From DASXIF01 sp036498145 (GTDB taxonomy: Bacteria > Actinomycetota > Actinomycetes > Mycobacteriales > Jatrophihabitantaceae): DNA of 64,000 bases. The notes beneath the pieces were generated by a model. The model saw only the letters and a list, made by a program, of their open reading frames with translations. It ran no database searches and was not told the DNA's origin. Below, piece by piece: positions 44,919-54,772 of this stretch. Every line of letters begins with the position of its first letter. The first letter of the stretch is position 1. The position numbers were made by a program, and so were the translations under genes. The stretch is from assembly GCA_963708625.1 (NCBI GenBank), contig CAVPSV010000004.1, forward strand, positions 124,001-188,000, written 5' to 3'.

Positions 44919-45452
44919 TCAGCTGTGGCGGCCGAAGTCCTCGGTGAGCCAGAGCTTGTGCGTGCTCGAATCGATGACCACGTCGATGCCGACATCGACG
45001 AACGTCTTGCTCAGGATGTTGAGCCGATGCCCGTTGTTCGGTGCCTTCTCGTTGTACATGGCCGTTTCCTCATTCGTTGCGCCAGTCTGCGAGACGTCGG
45101 AATTCCACGCGATGTTCTCGCCACATGAGCTGTACTTGTAGCCGGCGTTGCTGATCCGGGTGTAGAACGGCGGCTCGCCCGGGAGCTGATGCGACATGGT
45201 GTTGTGCTTGTCCATCGCCAGATTGTGACTGTGCGCCGCGCGTTGCAGCGCGGTATTGGATTTCAGTGCGGGCAGGTGGTTCGCCGCGCGCTCCTGGTTC
45301 AGCAGCTTCAGCACTGCTTGGGCGATCGGTGCGCTGGTGGTGACGGTGGCTGCGGCCGGCGTGGCCACGGCAACGCCGATGCCGAGAGCAGTCGCGACGA
45401 TCGCCAGCACGGCGGAAAAGCGGGTGCGGGGGGTGGTGAGCATGTGTTCCAT
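44919..45452 (-). CDS. Secreted CAP/SCP-domain protein
   Basis: 177 residues. Signal peptide (about 1-35, ending TPAAAT), then a CAP domain: LLNQERAANHLPAL, AAHSHNLAMDKHNTMSH, GENIAW, GHRLNILSKTFVDVGIDV. Bacterial CAP proteins are extracellular, role unclear. A second ATG three codons in is an alternative start. Confidence 0.9.
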   Translation of the reverse strand: MEHMLTTPRTRFSAVLAIVATALGIGVAVATPAAATVTTSAPIAQAVLKLLNQERAANHLPALKSNTALQRAAHSHNLAMDKHNTMSHQLPGEPPFYTRISNAGYKYSSCGENIAWNSDVSQTGATNEETAMYNEKAPNNGHRLNILSKTFVDVGIDVVIDSSTHKLWLTEDFGRHS

Positions 45453-45588
45453 CCGAAAGGTCGGGGAGCGACTTGCTCGCTCCGCGGAGCCCCCGCGCGC
45501 ACCGACCGTAACAGCGTTAACGCGAACTTAAAAGAGGTAGAAAGGGTTGAATTGGAGTATCCGGACGGAGCCGATGTCGCGTTGGCGA

Positions 45589-46317
45589 TCACATGGCCAC
45601 GGAGGACGTGAGCGCTGCATAGAGCACGACGTTCACGTCGACGTCGGTACCGTCCTTCACGCCGCAGGTGATCAGCACGATGCGATTCGGCGTGTTCGCG
45701 GCCATGATCGACTTGACGTTGATGGCGCCCGTCTTCGCCACCGTGAACGCACGGTCCACGGTGTAGGTCAACAGTCCACGCGACGTGCGCAAGAGGATCC
45801 GGTATCCGTTGAGGCCGATCACGTTGTGCAGCGGGACTCCGGTCTCCATCGTGGTCGTCGGATCCACGTGGTTCAGCGCGTAGGTGGACAACGGGTTGAG
45901 CACGAGGTTCGCCTCCGCCCACGCATGACCGAGGATGTAGCTGGTCCCGGGCGCCGCACTGCCGGGCGCGACGCCGAAGGTCTCATCCACCCAGCAGACG
46001 GTGTGGAACTGATCGCCCGGCGGGTCCAGTGGCAGCACGTAGGGCATCTGGCAGACGTTCGCGCGGATCGTGAATGCGTGCCCGGTCATCTCGAACGAGG
46101 TGGGGGCGCCCTGGGCGACGTACTCCCGCGGCAGCGCGGTCTTGGTCGGCTTCGGCTTCGGTGTGGGGGTGGCGCTCGGCGTGGCCGCCGCGGCCGGCAC
46201 ACCGGCCACCACCGGCGATCGCGACGTCAGCACGAGGTACGCCGCCACCGAGACGACGGCGATCACGGCCGCTACCGCCACCGCCAAACCCTTGCGCTTG
46301 CGCTTGCGCTGCACCAT
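45589..46317 (-). CDS. Class E/F-like sortase domain protein
   Basis: 242 residues. Basic N-terminus and one TM helix (about 10-30), Pro/Thr linker, then a sortase fold with the catalytic His in YILGHAWAE and the Cys in IVLITCGV. The residue expected to be the catalytic Arg after the Cys is not obvious, so activity is uncertain. Sortases join LPXTG-type proteins to the wall, but no LPXTG substrate is seen nearby. The CAP gene lies downstream on the same strand. Confidence 0.78.
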   Translation of the reverse strand: MVQRKRKRKGLAVAVAAVIAVVSVAAYLVLTSRSPVVAGVPAAAATPSATPTPKPKPTKTALPREYVAQGAPTSFEMTGHAFTIRANVCQMPYVLPLDPPGDQFHTVCWVDETFGVAPGSAAPGTSYILGHAWAEANLVLNPLSTYALNHVDPTTTMETGVPLHNVIGLNGYRILLRTSRGLLTYTVDRAFTVAKTGAINVKSIMAANTPNRIVLITCGVKDGTDVDVNVVLYAALTSSVAM

Positions 46318-46477
46318 GACCCATGCCGTCCGGAGTGCGCGTGTCGATCACGCGTCGCATTCACGGTAGCCGCGGCCGGGCCAGTGTCCAAGCGCTGCGC
46401 GCCGATCCAGCAAACGGCGCTTGAGCACGAGCTTGGTGCCCGCCGGCCCTTCGACCGTCAATCCCAGCGCAACACAG

Positions 46478-49400
46478 TCAGAGGCCGTGCGCGTGCGCGA
46501 TCTTGCCGGCTTCCACCCGATTGGCGACGGCAAGCTTGCGCAGGACGTTCGACACGTGCACGCTCACCGTCTTCTTGCTGATGTACAGCGCCGCACCGAT
46601 CTCCCGGTCGCTCTTGCCGGCCGCGAGCTGCCCCAGCACCTCGACCTCTCGCGCGGTGAGCCCAAGCGTGTCGGCAACCTCGCGGCCGGATGCGCGCACC
46701 GGCGCCTCGGCATCGCGCAGGTCGATCCGGCCGCGCTGGGCCAATGCGGTGATCCGTGACGCGAGCGGTGCGGCCTCCAGCTCCATGGCGATCGTCCAGC
46801 TGCGTTGCAGACGCTCGGTCGCCTCGGCGCGGGACCCCTTGCTCTCGACCAGCGCCTCAGCCTCGCGCCACAGCGAGTACGCCAGCGGGTATCGCTCGCG
46901 CGCGATCTCCCAGCGCCGCACCGCCTCGGCCCAGAGCAGCGGATCCGACCGATCCAGGCGCGACCGTTCGGCAGCCGTGGCTGCGACACATGCGCACAGG
47001 CGCGGACTCGGCTGTCCGCCGCGAGCCAGTTGGCTCTGCTCGACCGCGCTTACCGCCGCCGACAGTTCCCCGCAACGGGCTCGCCACTCGGCGTTGCTTC
47101 CGCCGCGGTCCTGCGGGATCGCGATCTCAGCCGCGTCGGCGATCGACCTCGTGGCGAGCGCGCACAGTTCGGGCAGGAGGGTCTCGTCGTCGGAGCCGGT
47201 CGCGAGCGCGAGTGCCTGCTCGACCAGCGACACTGCGTCCTGTGGCCGGCCGCGTTCGAGGGCGAGTTCAGCCGCATCGCCGAGGACGGATGCCGCCTGC
47301 TGGACGTCGTTGAGCTGCGAGGTCATCTCCCGCGCGGTGGCCACCAACGCCTCGGCGACGTCGAAACGCCCGCGGCGGATCATCATCGGGGTCGGCATGG
47401 TCCACGGACCCGGCGCACACACACCCAGCGCGTGCGTGCCCAATTCGGCCAGCACACTCTCGGCCTCGGCGTAGCGGCCAAGCCGGACCAGCGCCTCCAC
47501 CCCGTTGCCCGCGGCTCCGTTCAGCCGTACTCCCCACAGCTGCTCACCGACCGCCGCGCCGTCGAACATCACGGCCGCGGCATCCTCCAGCCGACCGTCG
47601 TCCAGCAGGATCGAGGTGAGGTTGCCAAAGGCACGATTGAGGTCGTCGGGGCTCTCCAGCTCTTCGGCAATCACCAGCGACTGACGGACCAGGTCGAGGC
47701 CCTCTTCGGCCAGGCCGAGGTTCGCGCGGCAGCACCCGAGGGTGTTCAGCGCGTGTCCCTCGATGTCGCGTGCATCGATGCGCCGGGCGACGTCGATCGC
47801 GTCCTGGGCGTACTCGGCGCCCATCGTGTTGCGGGACATGAGCATGTGGCCACGGGCCTGTTCCGCCCGCAGGCGGGCAAGTTCCACCGACGGCTCATCG
47901 GCGGGTAGCAGCACAACTGCGGCTTCGTAGGCCTGGAACACTCCGGCAGAGTCGCCGACCGCCCATTTGTTGCGACCCAGCATGGTGTAACAACGTGCCG
48001 CTGCGCGGGGATCGGCGTCGGCGTCGACGGCCTCGATCGCGGCCACGGCCAGCTCGACCGCGCGTTCGTGCGCGCCCGCGAAGTACGCGACATCGGCGCC
48101 GCGTTCGAGCAACGCCGCGCGCCGCACACCCGCCGCCGCGGCGTCGTCCGGAGCGCGGTCGCAGATGACCAGCACTCGCTCGATGCAGGTGAAGGCTTCC
48201 GCGAACGCGCTCACCGCGAGCGCGGCGTCGATCGCCTCCAGTGACGGCGCGAGCGCAGCCGCCCACTCCCCCGCCTCCCACCAGTGCCCGGCAATTTCCA
48301 CGCTGCGATGGGTCGGCGCCGCGGACATGAGCCTGGTGTCCTCGGTGAGCGCCCTGGCAATCTCCCGGTGCAGCTGCACCCGCTTCGGCGGCAAGAGCGA
48401 ATCGTGGATCGCCTCGCGCAGCAGGGCATGCCGGAACCGATACCCGTGGTCGGTGTTGTCCACGACGAGAACGTTGGCCTCGACCGCCCTGGTGATGGCG
48501 AGCGACAGTTCGTTCGCTTCGAACGAGGCGATCCGTTCGACCAACGCGTGATCGACGAACGCGCCGGCGACGGCGATGACGTCGAGGACCTCGCGTGCGG
48601 AGTCTCCCAACCGGTCGACCCGGCTCATGATGACGTTGTGCAGGGCCGCGGGCAGCGACGACGGATCGCCGGCCGCGATCAATTCCTCGGTATAGAACGG
48701 GTTTCCCTGACTTCGGTTGAAGATCGAATCGAGCACCGCGGGATCAGCCTGACTGCCCGTTCGTTCTGCGATAAGTGCGGCGATCTCGACTCGGGACAGA
48801 CCGGCGAGGGGGAGCCGGAGGACTCGGTTGTGCCGCCCGAACTCGCCCAGCCAGGCCGTCAACGGATGCTCGCGCCCGAACTCCTCGACGCGATACGTCC
48901 CGATCACCATGACCCGACTGTCGCCGAGGTTGCGGGTCAGGTAGTCGACGAGTTCGGTACTGCTCGAGTCGGCCCACTGCAGGTCCTCGACCACCAGCAG
49001 GAGCGGGGTCTGTGCCGACACCCCGGCAATCGTGTTCAGCATCGACTCGAAGAAGACGGTGCGCGCGAACTCTCCGCCGCCCGGCGCCAGCTGCGCGTAC
49101 AGGTTCCCCGGATCCGCGGTGCCACTGGCCCGAAGCGTCGCGAGGACGCCGTGATCAGTCGCTACCTGCCGGCTCAGGTCACGCAGGATGCCCATCACCG
49201 GGGCGTAGGGCAAGCGTCCGCCGGCCGGCGTGCACACCCCGGTGGCCACGATCGCACCGGCGAGCCGGGCGGTATCGCAGAACTCCTCGACGAGTCGCGA
49301 CTTGCCAACGCCCGCCTCGCCGCCCACCAGGACGGTCATGGCACGGCCCCCCGTGACGGCCTCGAGCACCGCGGCGAGTTGGTCGAGTTCGGCGACGCGG

Positions 49401-49528
49401 CCGACGAGCCCGGCTACCTTGACGCCGGAGGGCGAGACATCGCGGGCAGGTACCGCCACGCCGGGACCGGCCCGCCGAGCTGTCGCGTCGGCGGGCCGGT
49501 TGGTTGCGGTCGGCTGTGCAGGGGACAT
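46478..49528 (-). CDS. LuxR-family regulator with N-terminal AAA ATPase (LAL type)
   Basis: 1016 residues. AAA/ATPase domain (Walker A VGGEAGVGKSRLV near 70, Walker B LLLVVEDLQWAD), a long TPR-like helical region (about 400-900), and a C-terminal LuxR HTH (LTAREVEVLGQLAAGKSDREIG, then SKKTVSVHVSNVLRKL). LAL regulators are ATP-dependent activators of pathway genes. ATG 49526-49528 has AAGAAGG 7 nt upstream. A small membrane protein gene lies 44 bp upstream on the same strand. Confidence 0.94.
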   Translation of the reverse strand: MSPAQPTATNRPADATARRAGPGVAVPARDVSPSGVKVAGLVGRVAELDQLAAVLEAVTGGRAMTVLVGGEAGVGKSRLVEEFCDTARLAGAIVATGVCTPAGGRLPYAPVMGILRDLSRQVATDHGVLATLRASGTADPGNLYAQLAPGGGEFARTVFFESMLNTIAGVSAQTPLLLVVEDLQWADSSSTELVDYLTRNLGDSRVMVIGTYRVEEFGREHPLTAWLGEFGRHNRVLRLPLAGLSRVEIAALIAERTGSQADPAVLDSIFNRSQGNPFYTEELIAAGDPSSLPAALHNVIMSRVDRLGDSAREVLDVIAVAGAFVDHALVERIASFEANELSLAITRAVEANVLVVDNTDHGYRFRHALLREAIHDSLLPPKRVQLHREIARALTEDTRLMSAAPTHRSVEIAGHWWEAGEWAAALAPSLEAIDAALAVSAFAEAFTCIERVLVICDRAPDDAAAAGVRRAALLERGADVAYFAGAHERAVELAVAAIEAVDADADPRAAARCYTMLGRNKWAVGDSAGVFQAYEAAVVLLPADEPSVELARLRAEQARGHMLMSRNTMGAEYAQDAIDVARRIDARDIEGHALNTLGCCRANLGLAEEGLDLVRQSLVIAEELESPDDLNRAFGNLTSILLDDGRLEDAAAVMFDGAAVGEQLWGVRLNGAAGNGVEALVRLGRYAEAESVLAELGTHALGVCAPGPWTMPTPMMIRRGRFDVAEALVATAREMTSQLNDVQQAASVLGDAAELALERGRPQDAVSLVEQALALATGSDDETLLPELCALATRSIADAAEIAIPQDRGGSNAEWRARCGELSAAVSAVEQSQLARGGQPSPRLCACVAATAAERSRLDRSDPLLWAEAVRRWEIARERYPLAYSLWREAEALVESKGSRAEATERLQRSWTIAMELEAAPLASRITALAQRGRIDLRDAEAPVRASGREVADTLGLTAREVEVLGQLAAGKSDREIGAALYISKKTVSVHVSNVLRKLAVANRVEAGKIAHAHGL

Positions 49529-49572
49529 TCAGACACCTTCTTGCGCCGAGGAACGGAGCGTAACGGGAACTT

Positions 49573-49842
49573 TCAGCACGGGCCGTGCAGGTGGCACACG
49601 AGTGCAGGTTGCTGAATCTGCTGCACACCGTGCAGGCCGGGCGCATCCGCGGGCACCGAAACGCTCGTCCCCGAGTTGGTGGTCGACGAGGTGGTGCTGC
49701 TCGATTGCGATGTGCTGGTCACCCGTCCGATCGCGAACGACGCTGCGATGAGCGCGGCGACGGCGAACGCGACGATTGCGAGGCGGACGGTGTTCCATCG
49801 ATGCGGAGCCACCTCGAGCGGCTGCATGGCGATATCGGTCAT
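49573..49842 (-). CDS. Small membrane protein upstream of the LAL regulator
   Basis: 89 residues: cytoplasmic N-terminus, one TM helix (about 20-42), Ser/Thr-rich spacer, and a C-terminal tail with Cys and His (VCHLHGPC). ATG with GGAAGGGA 6 nt upstream. No homologue recognised. Its place before the regulator hints at a linked membrane input (inference). Confidence 0.65.
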   Translation of the reverse strand: MTDIAMQPLEVAPHRWNTVRLAIVAFAVAALIAASFAIGRVTSTSQSSSTTSSTTNSGTSVSVPADAPGLHGVQQIQQPALVCHLHGPC

Positions 49843-50033
49843 GACGATCCCTTCCCTGATGTCGGCTTTGCGGCGATCGGTCCGTCCGGTCGTCCAGCCG
49901 TTTCTGCTGTGACTGCAGCCTGCGCGCCCGGGTCCGGGCGCGGCATCGGGAAGCGACCTCAGATTGGCCTACGCACATCCCTATCTCGCGGCACGAGTCG
50001 ATCTGCGGGCTACCTATTTGCCCGTCCAGCAGC

Positions 50034-50864
50034 TCAGGCTGGGACGGGCTGACGTTGCTGCTCCGCCGCACCTTCCGCGCGATGGGCACGCAGCCGGTCC
50101 ATGACTCGGTGTGCCTGCCCGACCAGGTTCGCGCACACGGCCAGGATCGCGACGGCCACGATGCCATCGAGCCAGAAGTGATTCCCGGTGACCACGACGA
50201 CAAGGGTCATCACCACGGCGTGCACCGGCCCGATGATGCGCCACCTGCTCGGGCTCACGTGCCATACGTACCAACCGACGAGCACAGCCCACGCGACGTG
50301 CACCGACGGCATCGCGGACAGCTGGTCGATCGCCAGCCCGTGCGAGTACACCGATTGGTTGTAGCTGAGTCCCGTGTCGACGATGCCGGGCAGCATCCGC
50401 GGCGGCGCCACCGGGATGAGCTGCACGAGCAGGCAGCCCAGGGTGGTCCAGGCCATCACCTGCCGGATCGGCCGGTACCGCTCGCGATGCCGGACGAACA
50501 GCCAGATCAGGAAGATCAGCATCGTGGTCATGTGCATGGCCGCGTAGTAGAGGTTGGCCCCCTGCACCAGTAGCGGATGGCTGAGCGCGGCGTGCTGGAC
50601 GGTGTGCTCGGAGGGCAACGGCAGGTACCGCTCGGCGTGCTCGATCCAGCGAGCCCGGGCCAGCGCACCATTGCGGCTGGCACCCGAGACGTCCCCGGCG
50701 AGTTGCCATACCGCGTACAGGACGCCGATCACGGCCACCTCGCGGGCGAATGCGCCCAGCGCCTGCACGTACCGGCGCCCGGACAGTCGCATCATCGTGC
50801 CGGTCGCCGCGACGGCAGCGGCGGCCTCGAACGAGTGCTGCCAACTCAGCCCGACGGTCTGCAC
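50034..50864 (-). CDS. PAP2-family membrane phosphatase
   Basis: 276 residues, about six TM helices. PAP2 motifs: SAMPSVHVAW (motif 2) and VVVTGNHFWLDGIVA (motif 3); the first motif is weak. Such enzymes remove phosphate from membrane lipids or inositol lipids. GTG 50862-50864 is 7 nt after a CATAGT box; MMRLSG 22 codons in is an alternative. Divergent from the sixA-like gene. Confidence 0.85.
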   Translation of the reverse strand: MQTVGLSWQHSFEAAAAVAATGTMMRLSGRRYVQALGAFAREVAVIGVLYAVWQLAGDVSGASRNGALARARWIEHAERYLPLPSEHTVQHAALSHPLLVQGANLYYAAMHMTTMLIFLIWLFVRHRERYRPIRQVMAWTTLGCLLVQLIPVAPPRMLPGIVDTGLSYNQSVYSHGLAIDQLSAMPSVHVAWAVLVGWYVWHVSPSRWRIIGPVHAVVMTLVVVVTGNHFWLDGIVAVAILAVCANLVGQAHRVMDRLRAHRAEGAAEQQRQPVPA

Positions 50865-50911
50865 CCTGCGAACTATGCCGTTCCGGGCCGACGTCCGGAA
50901 AGATCTGTGCC

Positions 50912-51425
50912 ATGACGGGCGCACACCACCGGTTGGTGCTGATCCGGCACGCGAAGGCCGCCGAAGGCCGAGTCGACATCGATCGCGGGCTGGCTCCGCG
51001 CGGGCGCTCGGACGCCCCGCGCATCGGCGAATGGCTGGCGGCTCGCGACTGGATACCGGATCTGGTCGCCGTCTCCCCCGCCCGCCGCGCCGCGCTGACC
51101 TGGCAGCTCGCCGCGTCGGCGATTCCTTCGCCACCCCGTCATGTCGTCGACTCCCGCATCTACGACAACACCGTCGAGGACCTGCTGCTCGCGATCCATG
51201 ACACCCCGGAGGACGTCGCACTCCCTGGCGCTGGTGGGCCACAACCCCGGCATGCACTCCCTCGCCGCCGATCTGGACGACGGCACCGGCGAACAAGGCG
51301 CCCGGGTGGCGCTCGCCCGCGCCTATCCCACCGGGGCGGTCGCGGTGTTCGACATCGACGTGCCGTGGGCGCGGGTGGATTTGTCCGGCGGGCGGCTGCT
51401 CGGCTTCGCCACCCCGCGCGACTGA
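50912..51425 (+). pseudogene. sixA: SixA-type histidine phosphatase, frameshifted
   Basis: Corrected length 170 residues. Histidine-phosphatase fold: RHAKAAE (phospho-His) near the N-terminus, SPARRAALTW, and LALVGHNPGMHSLA with the second His. One extra base near 51218-51222 shifts the frame before the second motif; removing it gives an exact 171-codon frame. SixA proteins dephosphorylate phosphohistidine. Start ATG 50912-50914. Confidence 0.88.
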
Positions 51426-51643
51426 GGCCGTGCGGGGGGCGGGGGCAGGCGTTGGTCTGATCCACGACACGGGCTGCATGCTCGACGTGCGGCGACTGTC
51501 TACTCACCGCTAAGACGCCCTTGGGCCGTTCAGCTATGCCGCGCGTGCCTTCTGGCCCGCGGCGGGCGACGTCTCATGCGTCTGCACGATCCGCCATCCG
51601 GGGCGGGCGTGCACCTCGCTTACCTGAAAGGGAACCCATTCAT

Positions 51644-52261
51644 ATGAAGCGCCTTGCCATGGCCACCGGCCTGTTCGTGGCCGCTGCGACTGCCGCCATC
51701 GGCGCTGCGGGCGCAGCCGAAGCGGCACCGACCTGCCCGGCGCCGGTCGTCACGGTCAGCCCGACCCAGAACGTCTCCCAGGACGGCACCCTCACCATCA
51801 GCGCGCAGCACCTGCTCTGCAACGCCAAGACCGGCACGGTCGGCTTCTACCTGCATTACCCCCATTACGGCGCCGACGCCTCGACGAACGACCTCACCAT
51901 CCCGAGTTCCGGCAACCTGACCTACCCGTGGAAGCTCTCCTCGTCGTTCTTCACAGCCCCGGCCGGTACCAAGCTCACGCTCGGCGGGCTGGTCTCCACG
52001 CCGGGGGGTGCCGGCGCGACCCTCACCGGTCCGACGATCACCCTTGCTGCCCCGCCGCCAGGTGCAGGCCGTGAGACCGCGGGATACAACGGTGCACCCA
52101 CGAATGGTGCACCCACGGCGGTGCCGGCTGGCCATGTCGACCCGTCGTCGACGTCGGCCGTGTCGATGTGGGAGATCGGTGCGCTGGTGCTCGGCGGCGT
52201 CGGTCTGCTCGGTGCCGGTGTGGCCACCGCCACCCGTCGTCGTGGCGCAGCCAGGCACTGA
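51644..52261 (+). CDS. Secreted protein with a C-terminal TM anchor
   Basis: 205 residues. Signal peptide (about 1-28), a beta-rich domain with paired Cys (PTCPAP and LLCNAK), a Pro-rich stretch with a GAPTNGAPT repeat, and a final TM helix followed by RRRG. It has the layout of wall-anchored proteins but no LPXTG motif. GAAAGGGA lies 10 nt before the ATG. No family recognised. Confidence 0.75.
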   Translation: MKRLAMATGLFVAAATAAIGAAGAAEAAPTCPAPVVTVSPTQNVSQDGTLTISAQHLLCNAKTGTVGFYLHYPHYGADASTNDLTIPSSGNLTYPWKLSSSFFTAPAGTKLTLGGLVSTPGGAGATLTGPTITLAAPPPGAGRETAGYNGAPTNGAPTAVPAGHVDPSSTSAVSMWEIGALVLGGVGLLGAGVATATRRRGAARH

Positions 52262-52276
52262 CGCCATTGGGCTGAT

Positions 52277-52315
52277 GCTCCCCGCCGGGACGCCACGTGC
52301 ACTCCGGCGGGGAGC
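52277..52315. terminator. Perfect 12-bp hairpin between convergent genes
   Basis: GCTCCCCGCCGG and CCGGCGGGGAGC with a 15-nt loop. Confidence 0.75.
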
Positions 52316-52332
52316 GCCTGTCACGTAACGGG

Positions 52333-53025
52333 TCAGCCGTGCCCGGTACCCAGGCCGGCGATCAGGTTGATCATTGATGCGAGGATCACCGAGCCGAACA
52401 GGTACGACAGCAACGATTGGCGCAACGCAGTCGCCCGGATCGATCCCGTCTGCAGGTTCGTATCAGAGACCTGGAACGTCATGCCGATGGTGAAGGACAG
52501 GTAGGCGAAGTCCAGGTAGCGCGGTGGCTCGTCCTGGTTGAACTCGATGCCGCCGCTCAGTGCCGGCGTAGTACAGCTCGGCGTAGCGAAGCGTGTAGAG
52601 GGTGTGCACGGCGAGCCACGACAGCACGACGCTCGCCACCGCGAGCGTGGCAAGCAGTTCCGCGCGGGTCCCCTTGCTCGAGTTCGCGGTCACCAAGACG
52701 AAGCCGACCGCGACCAGGCTTGCGACCGCCGCGATCAGCAGGATGGCGTCGCTCGTGGCCCGGTCCGGATTTTCGCGGGTGGCGTGGCCAGCGGTGTCCG
52801 TGCGTCCATGTGGGCGATCGCCAGCCAGACCCAGCCGAGGAAGACCACCGCGGACACGTCCCAGCCGATCAGCGCCGCATAGCCCCACAGGCCGCTGATG
52901 CCAACGACCACCGCAGTGACGAGCCCGCACGTGAGCATGGTGGCGACCCGCATCCGCGCCGTCACCGCTATCCACCGGCGCGCGGATCTCGCGGTTCCAC
53001 CGCGGGTCTTGTCCCGGCTCGGCAC
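52333..53025 (-). pseudogene. DUF1345 membrane protein, two compensating frameshifts
   Basis: 230 residues when corrected. TM-rich family; the end GGIEFNQDEPPRYLDFAYLS, then FTIGMTFQVSDT is the DUF1345 signature. The middle (about 52565-52790) is in another frame: one base is missing near 52780-52800 and one is extra near 52560-52565, so start and end share a frame. Function unknown. GTG 53023-53025 is 6 nt after TAGGCT (53032-53037). Confidence 0.82.
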
Positions 53026-53031
53026 GCGGTC

Positions 53032-53037
53032 AGCCTA
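53032..53037 (-). promoter_or_regulatory. -10 box TAGGCT, leaderless DUF1345
   Basis: TAGGCT, 6 nt, then GTG. Confidence 0.5.
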
Positions 53038-53257
53038 AGGGTCCGCGTCGCCCGGGCCGGGTGTCACCACGCGGATCGGCTGCACCTCGACACGAAGTGC
53101 GATTCGTCGACCTTGGCGGGGCTCGTCATGAATTGCTGGGGCACGCACCTACCGTCCGCGTTAAGCGACGGGTCGCTCCGATTGATCTTCTCGGTGCCGG
53201 GAGATATACCAACCGCGGGTTCCGTCCGGAACCACCACTCTTTGCGGGGGTTTTTTC

Positions 53258-54553
53258 ATGAAGGTGTCACGCAAGGTTCTGGTGACGGCATCCGCGCTCG
53301 CCCTCGGTGGCGCGTTGATTGCGTTGCCGGCAGCAGCCTCGGCCAGCACGGCCGAGTGGGTGAGTACGGCTCCAGCGGTCCTCGGCGGCAACTCCTGTGC
53401 CAGCCCAGGTTTCAACAGCGTCCAGGCAGCGCTCGACGCGGCCGCCGTCAATGCGACCGTCAACGTCTGTGCCGGCACGTACACCGAGCAGGTGCAGGTC
53501 ACCAAGTCGGTCAAGCTGGTCGGCACCGGCGCGCCGATCCTGAAGCTGCCGGCTTCCCCGGCCAACTCGAGCACCACCTGTGACACCGCGATCCCGGGGT
53601 CGTTCCAGCCGAACCAGGACGAACTGTCCATCTGCGGCGCGATCACCGTGCACCTTTCCGGCCTGGTCGTCGACGCAGCATGGCCAGCCAATACCTGTTA
53701 CGACAGCGAGTACGGCGTGTTCGCCGGCGGCGGCGCCAAGATCGTGGCCAACAAGTTCTCCGTGGTCGCGGCCGGCGCGCAGCCGATCAACGGCTGCCAG
53801 GGCGGCGTGGGTATGCAGATCGGTACCAGCCGCACCAGCCCGGCCGAGACGGCCAACCTGGTGATGACCGCATCCGCGGTCACCGGCTACCAGAAGAACG
53901 GCATCGACGTCGCGGGTGCGGGGTCCAAGGCCAACATCGGTGGCTCCAACATCACCGGTGCCGGGCCGACCGACCAGATCGCGCAGAACGGCCTCGAGAT
54001 CATCGACGGCGGCTTCGCCAACGCGCACAACAACACCATCAGCGGCAACGAGTGCAACAACGTGAACTGCGGCCCGGACAGTCTGCTGGCATCGCAGTCC
54101 GCGGGCGTGCTGCTGATCGGCGCGGCACCGAAGACGCTGATCAACAACAATGCGATCACCTCGAACGACATCGGCGTCTACTACTCGTCCGAGGACAGTG
54201 GGGCGGCACCGGCTGCACCGGTCAACAGCATCAAGGGCAACACATTTGCCAATGACCGCTACGAAGGCGTCTGCCTCGACCAGGGTTCGGCACTGCTTAG
54301 CGGGAACACCTACACCAACGGCAACGTCGGCATCCAGGCCATCCAGTACGACGGCCAGACGCAGGCGTCGAAGCACACCGCGAACCGCGAGAAGATCAGC
54401 GGCGAAGCAGTGGCAGCCGTGCAGGTGCACTCAGACGGGGCACTCGGCGACGAGCCGGGCCTGCTGACGGTGAACAACAGCGCGTTCCACGGTGGCGCGG
54501 TCCTGGACGAGAGCGACAACTACCCGATCGTCCAGAACCACGACACGCACTGA
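53258..54553 (+). CDS. Secreted right-handed beta-helix protein
   Basis: 431 residues. Signal peptide (about 1-30), then a pectin-lyase-like beta-helix: SVQAALDAAAVNATVNVCAGTY start and repeated turns such as NNTISGNECNN, NAITSNDIGVYY and GNTFANDRYEGV. Such proteins bind or cleave polysaccharides; no catalytic residues can be assigned. A GGGGG run lies about 8 nt upstream of the ATG. Ends with a strong terminator. Confidence 0.88.
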   Translation: MKVSRKVLVTASALALGGALIALPAAASASTAEWVSTAPAVLGGNSCASPGFNSVQAALDAAAVNATVNVCAGTYTEQVQVTKSVKLVGTGAPILKLPASPANSSTTCDTAIPGSFQPNQDELSICGAITVHLSGLVVDAAWPANTCYDSEYGVFAGGGAKIVANKFSVVAAGAQPINGCQGGVGMQIGTSRTSPAETANLVMTASAVTGYQKNGIDVAGAGSKANIGGSNITGAGPTDQIAQNGLEIIDGGFANAHNNTISGNECNNVNCGPDSLLASQSAGVLLIGAAPKTLINNNAITSNDIGVYYSSEDSGAAPAAPVNSIKGNTFANDRYEGVCLDQGSALLSGNTYTNGNVGIQAIQYDGQTQASKHTANREKISGEAVAAVQVHSDGALGDEPGLLTVNNSAFHGGAVLDESDNYPIVQNHDTH

Positions 54554-54609
54554 GTTCCGCCGGGGCGCAGTCCCGCACCAGCGAGTTCTCTGACCCGTAG
54601 TACGCGGGC

Positions 54610-54644
54610 GGCGGGCCGGTCTTCGGACCGGCCCGCCGTCTTTT
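54610..54644 (+). terminator. Rho-independent terminator after the beta-helix gene
   Basis: GGCGGGCCGGTC, loop TTCG, GACCGGCCCGCC, then GTCTTTTT. It has both stem and T-run, which is rare for this window. Confidence 0.93.
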
Positions 54645-54772
54645 TCTCCGCGCCCCTGGGCCAACCGCCCCGCCGTGATGGCGGGTGCGGGCCCGTAGTT
54701 CGACCGGTGGTGCGAGCAAAGGCGGCGGGCGCCCTGCGATGAGTTGGCGCCGCGCGCCACGTCCTTACCCTG

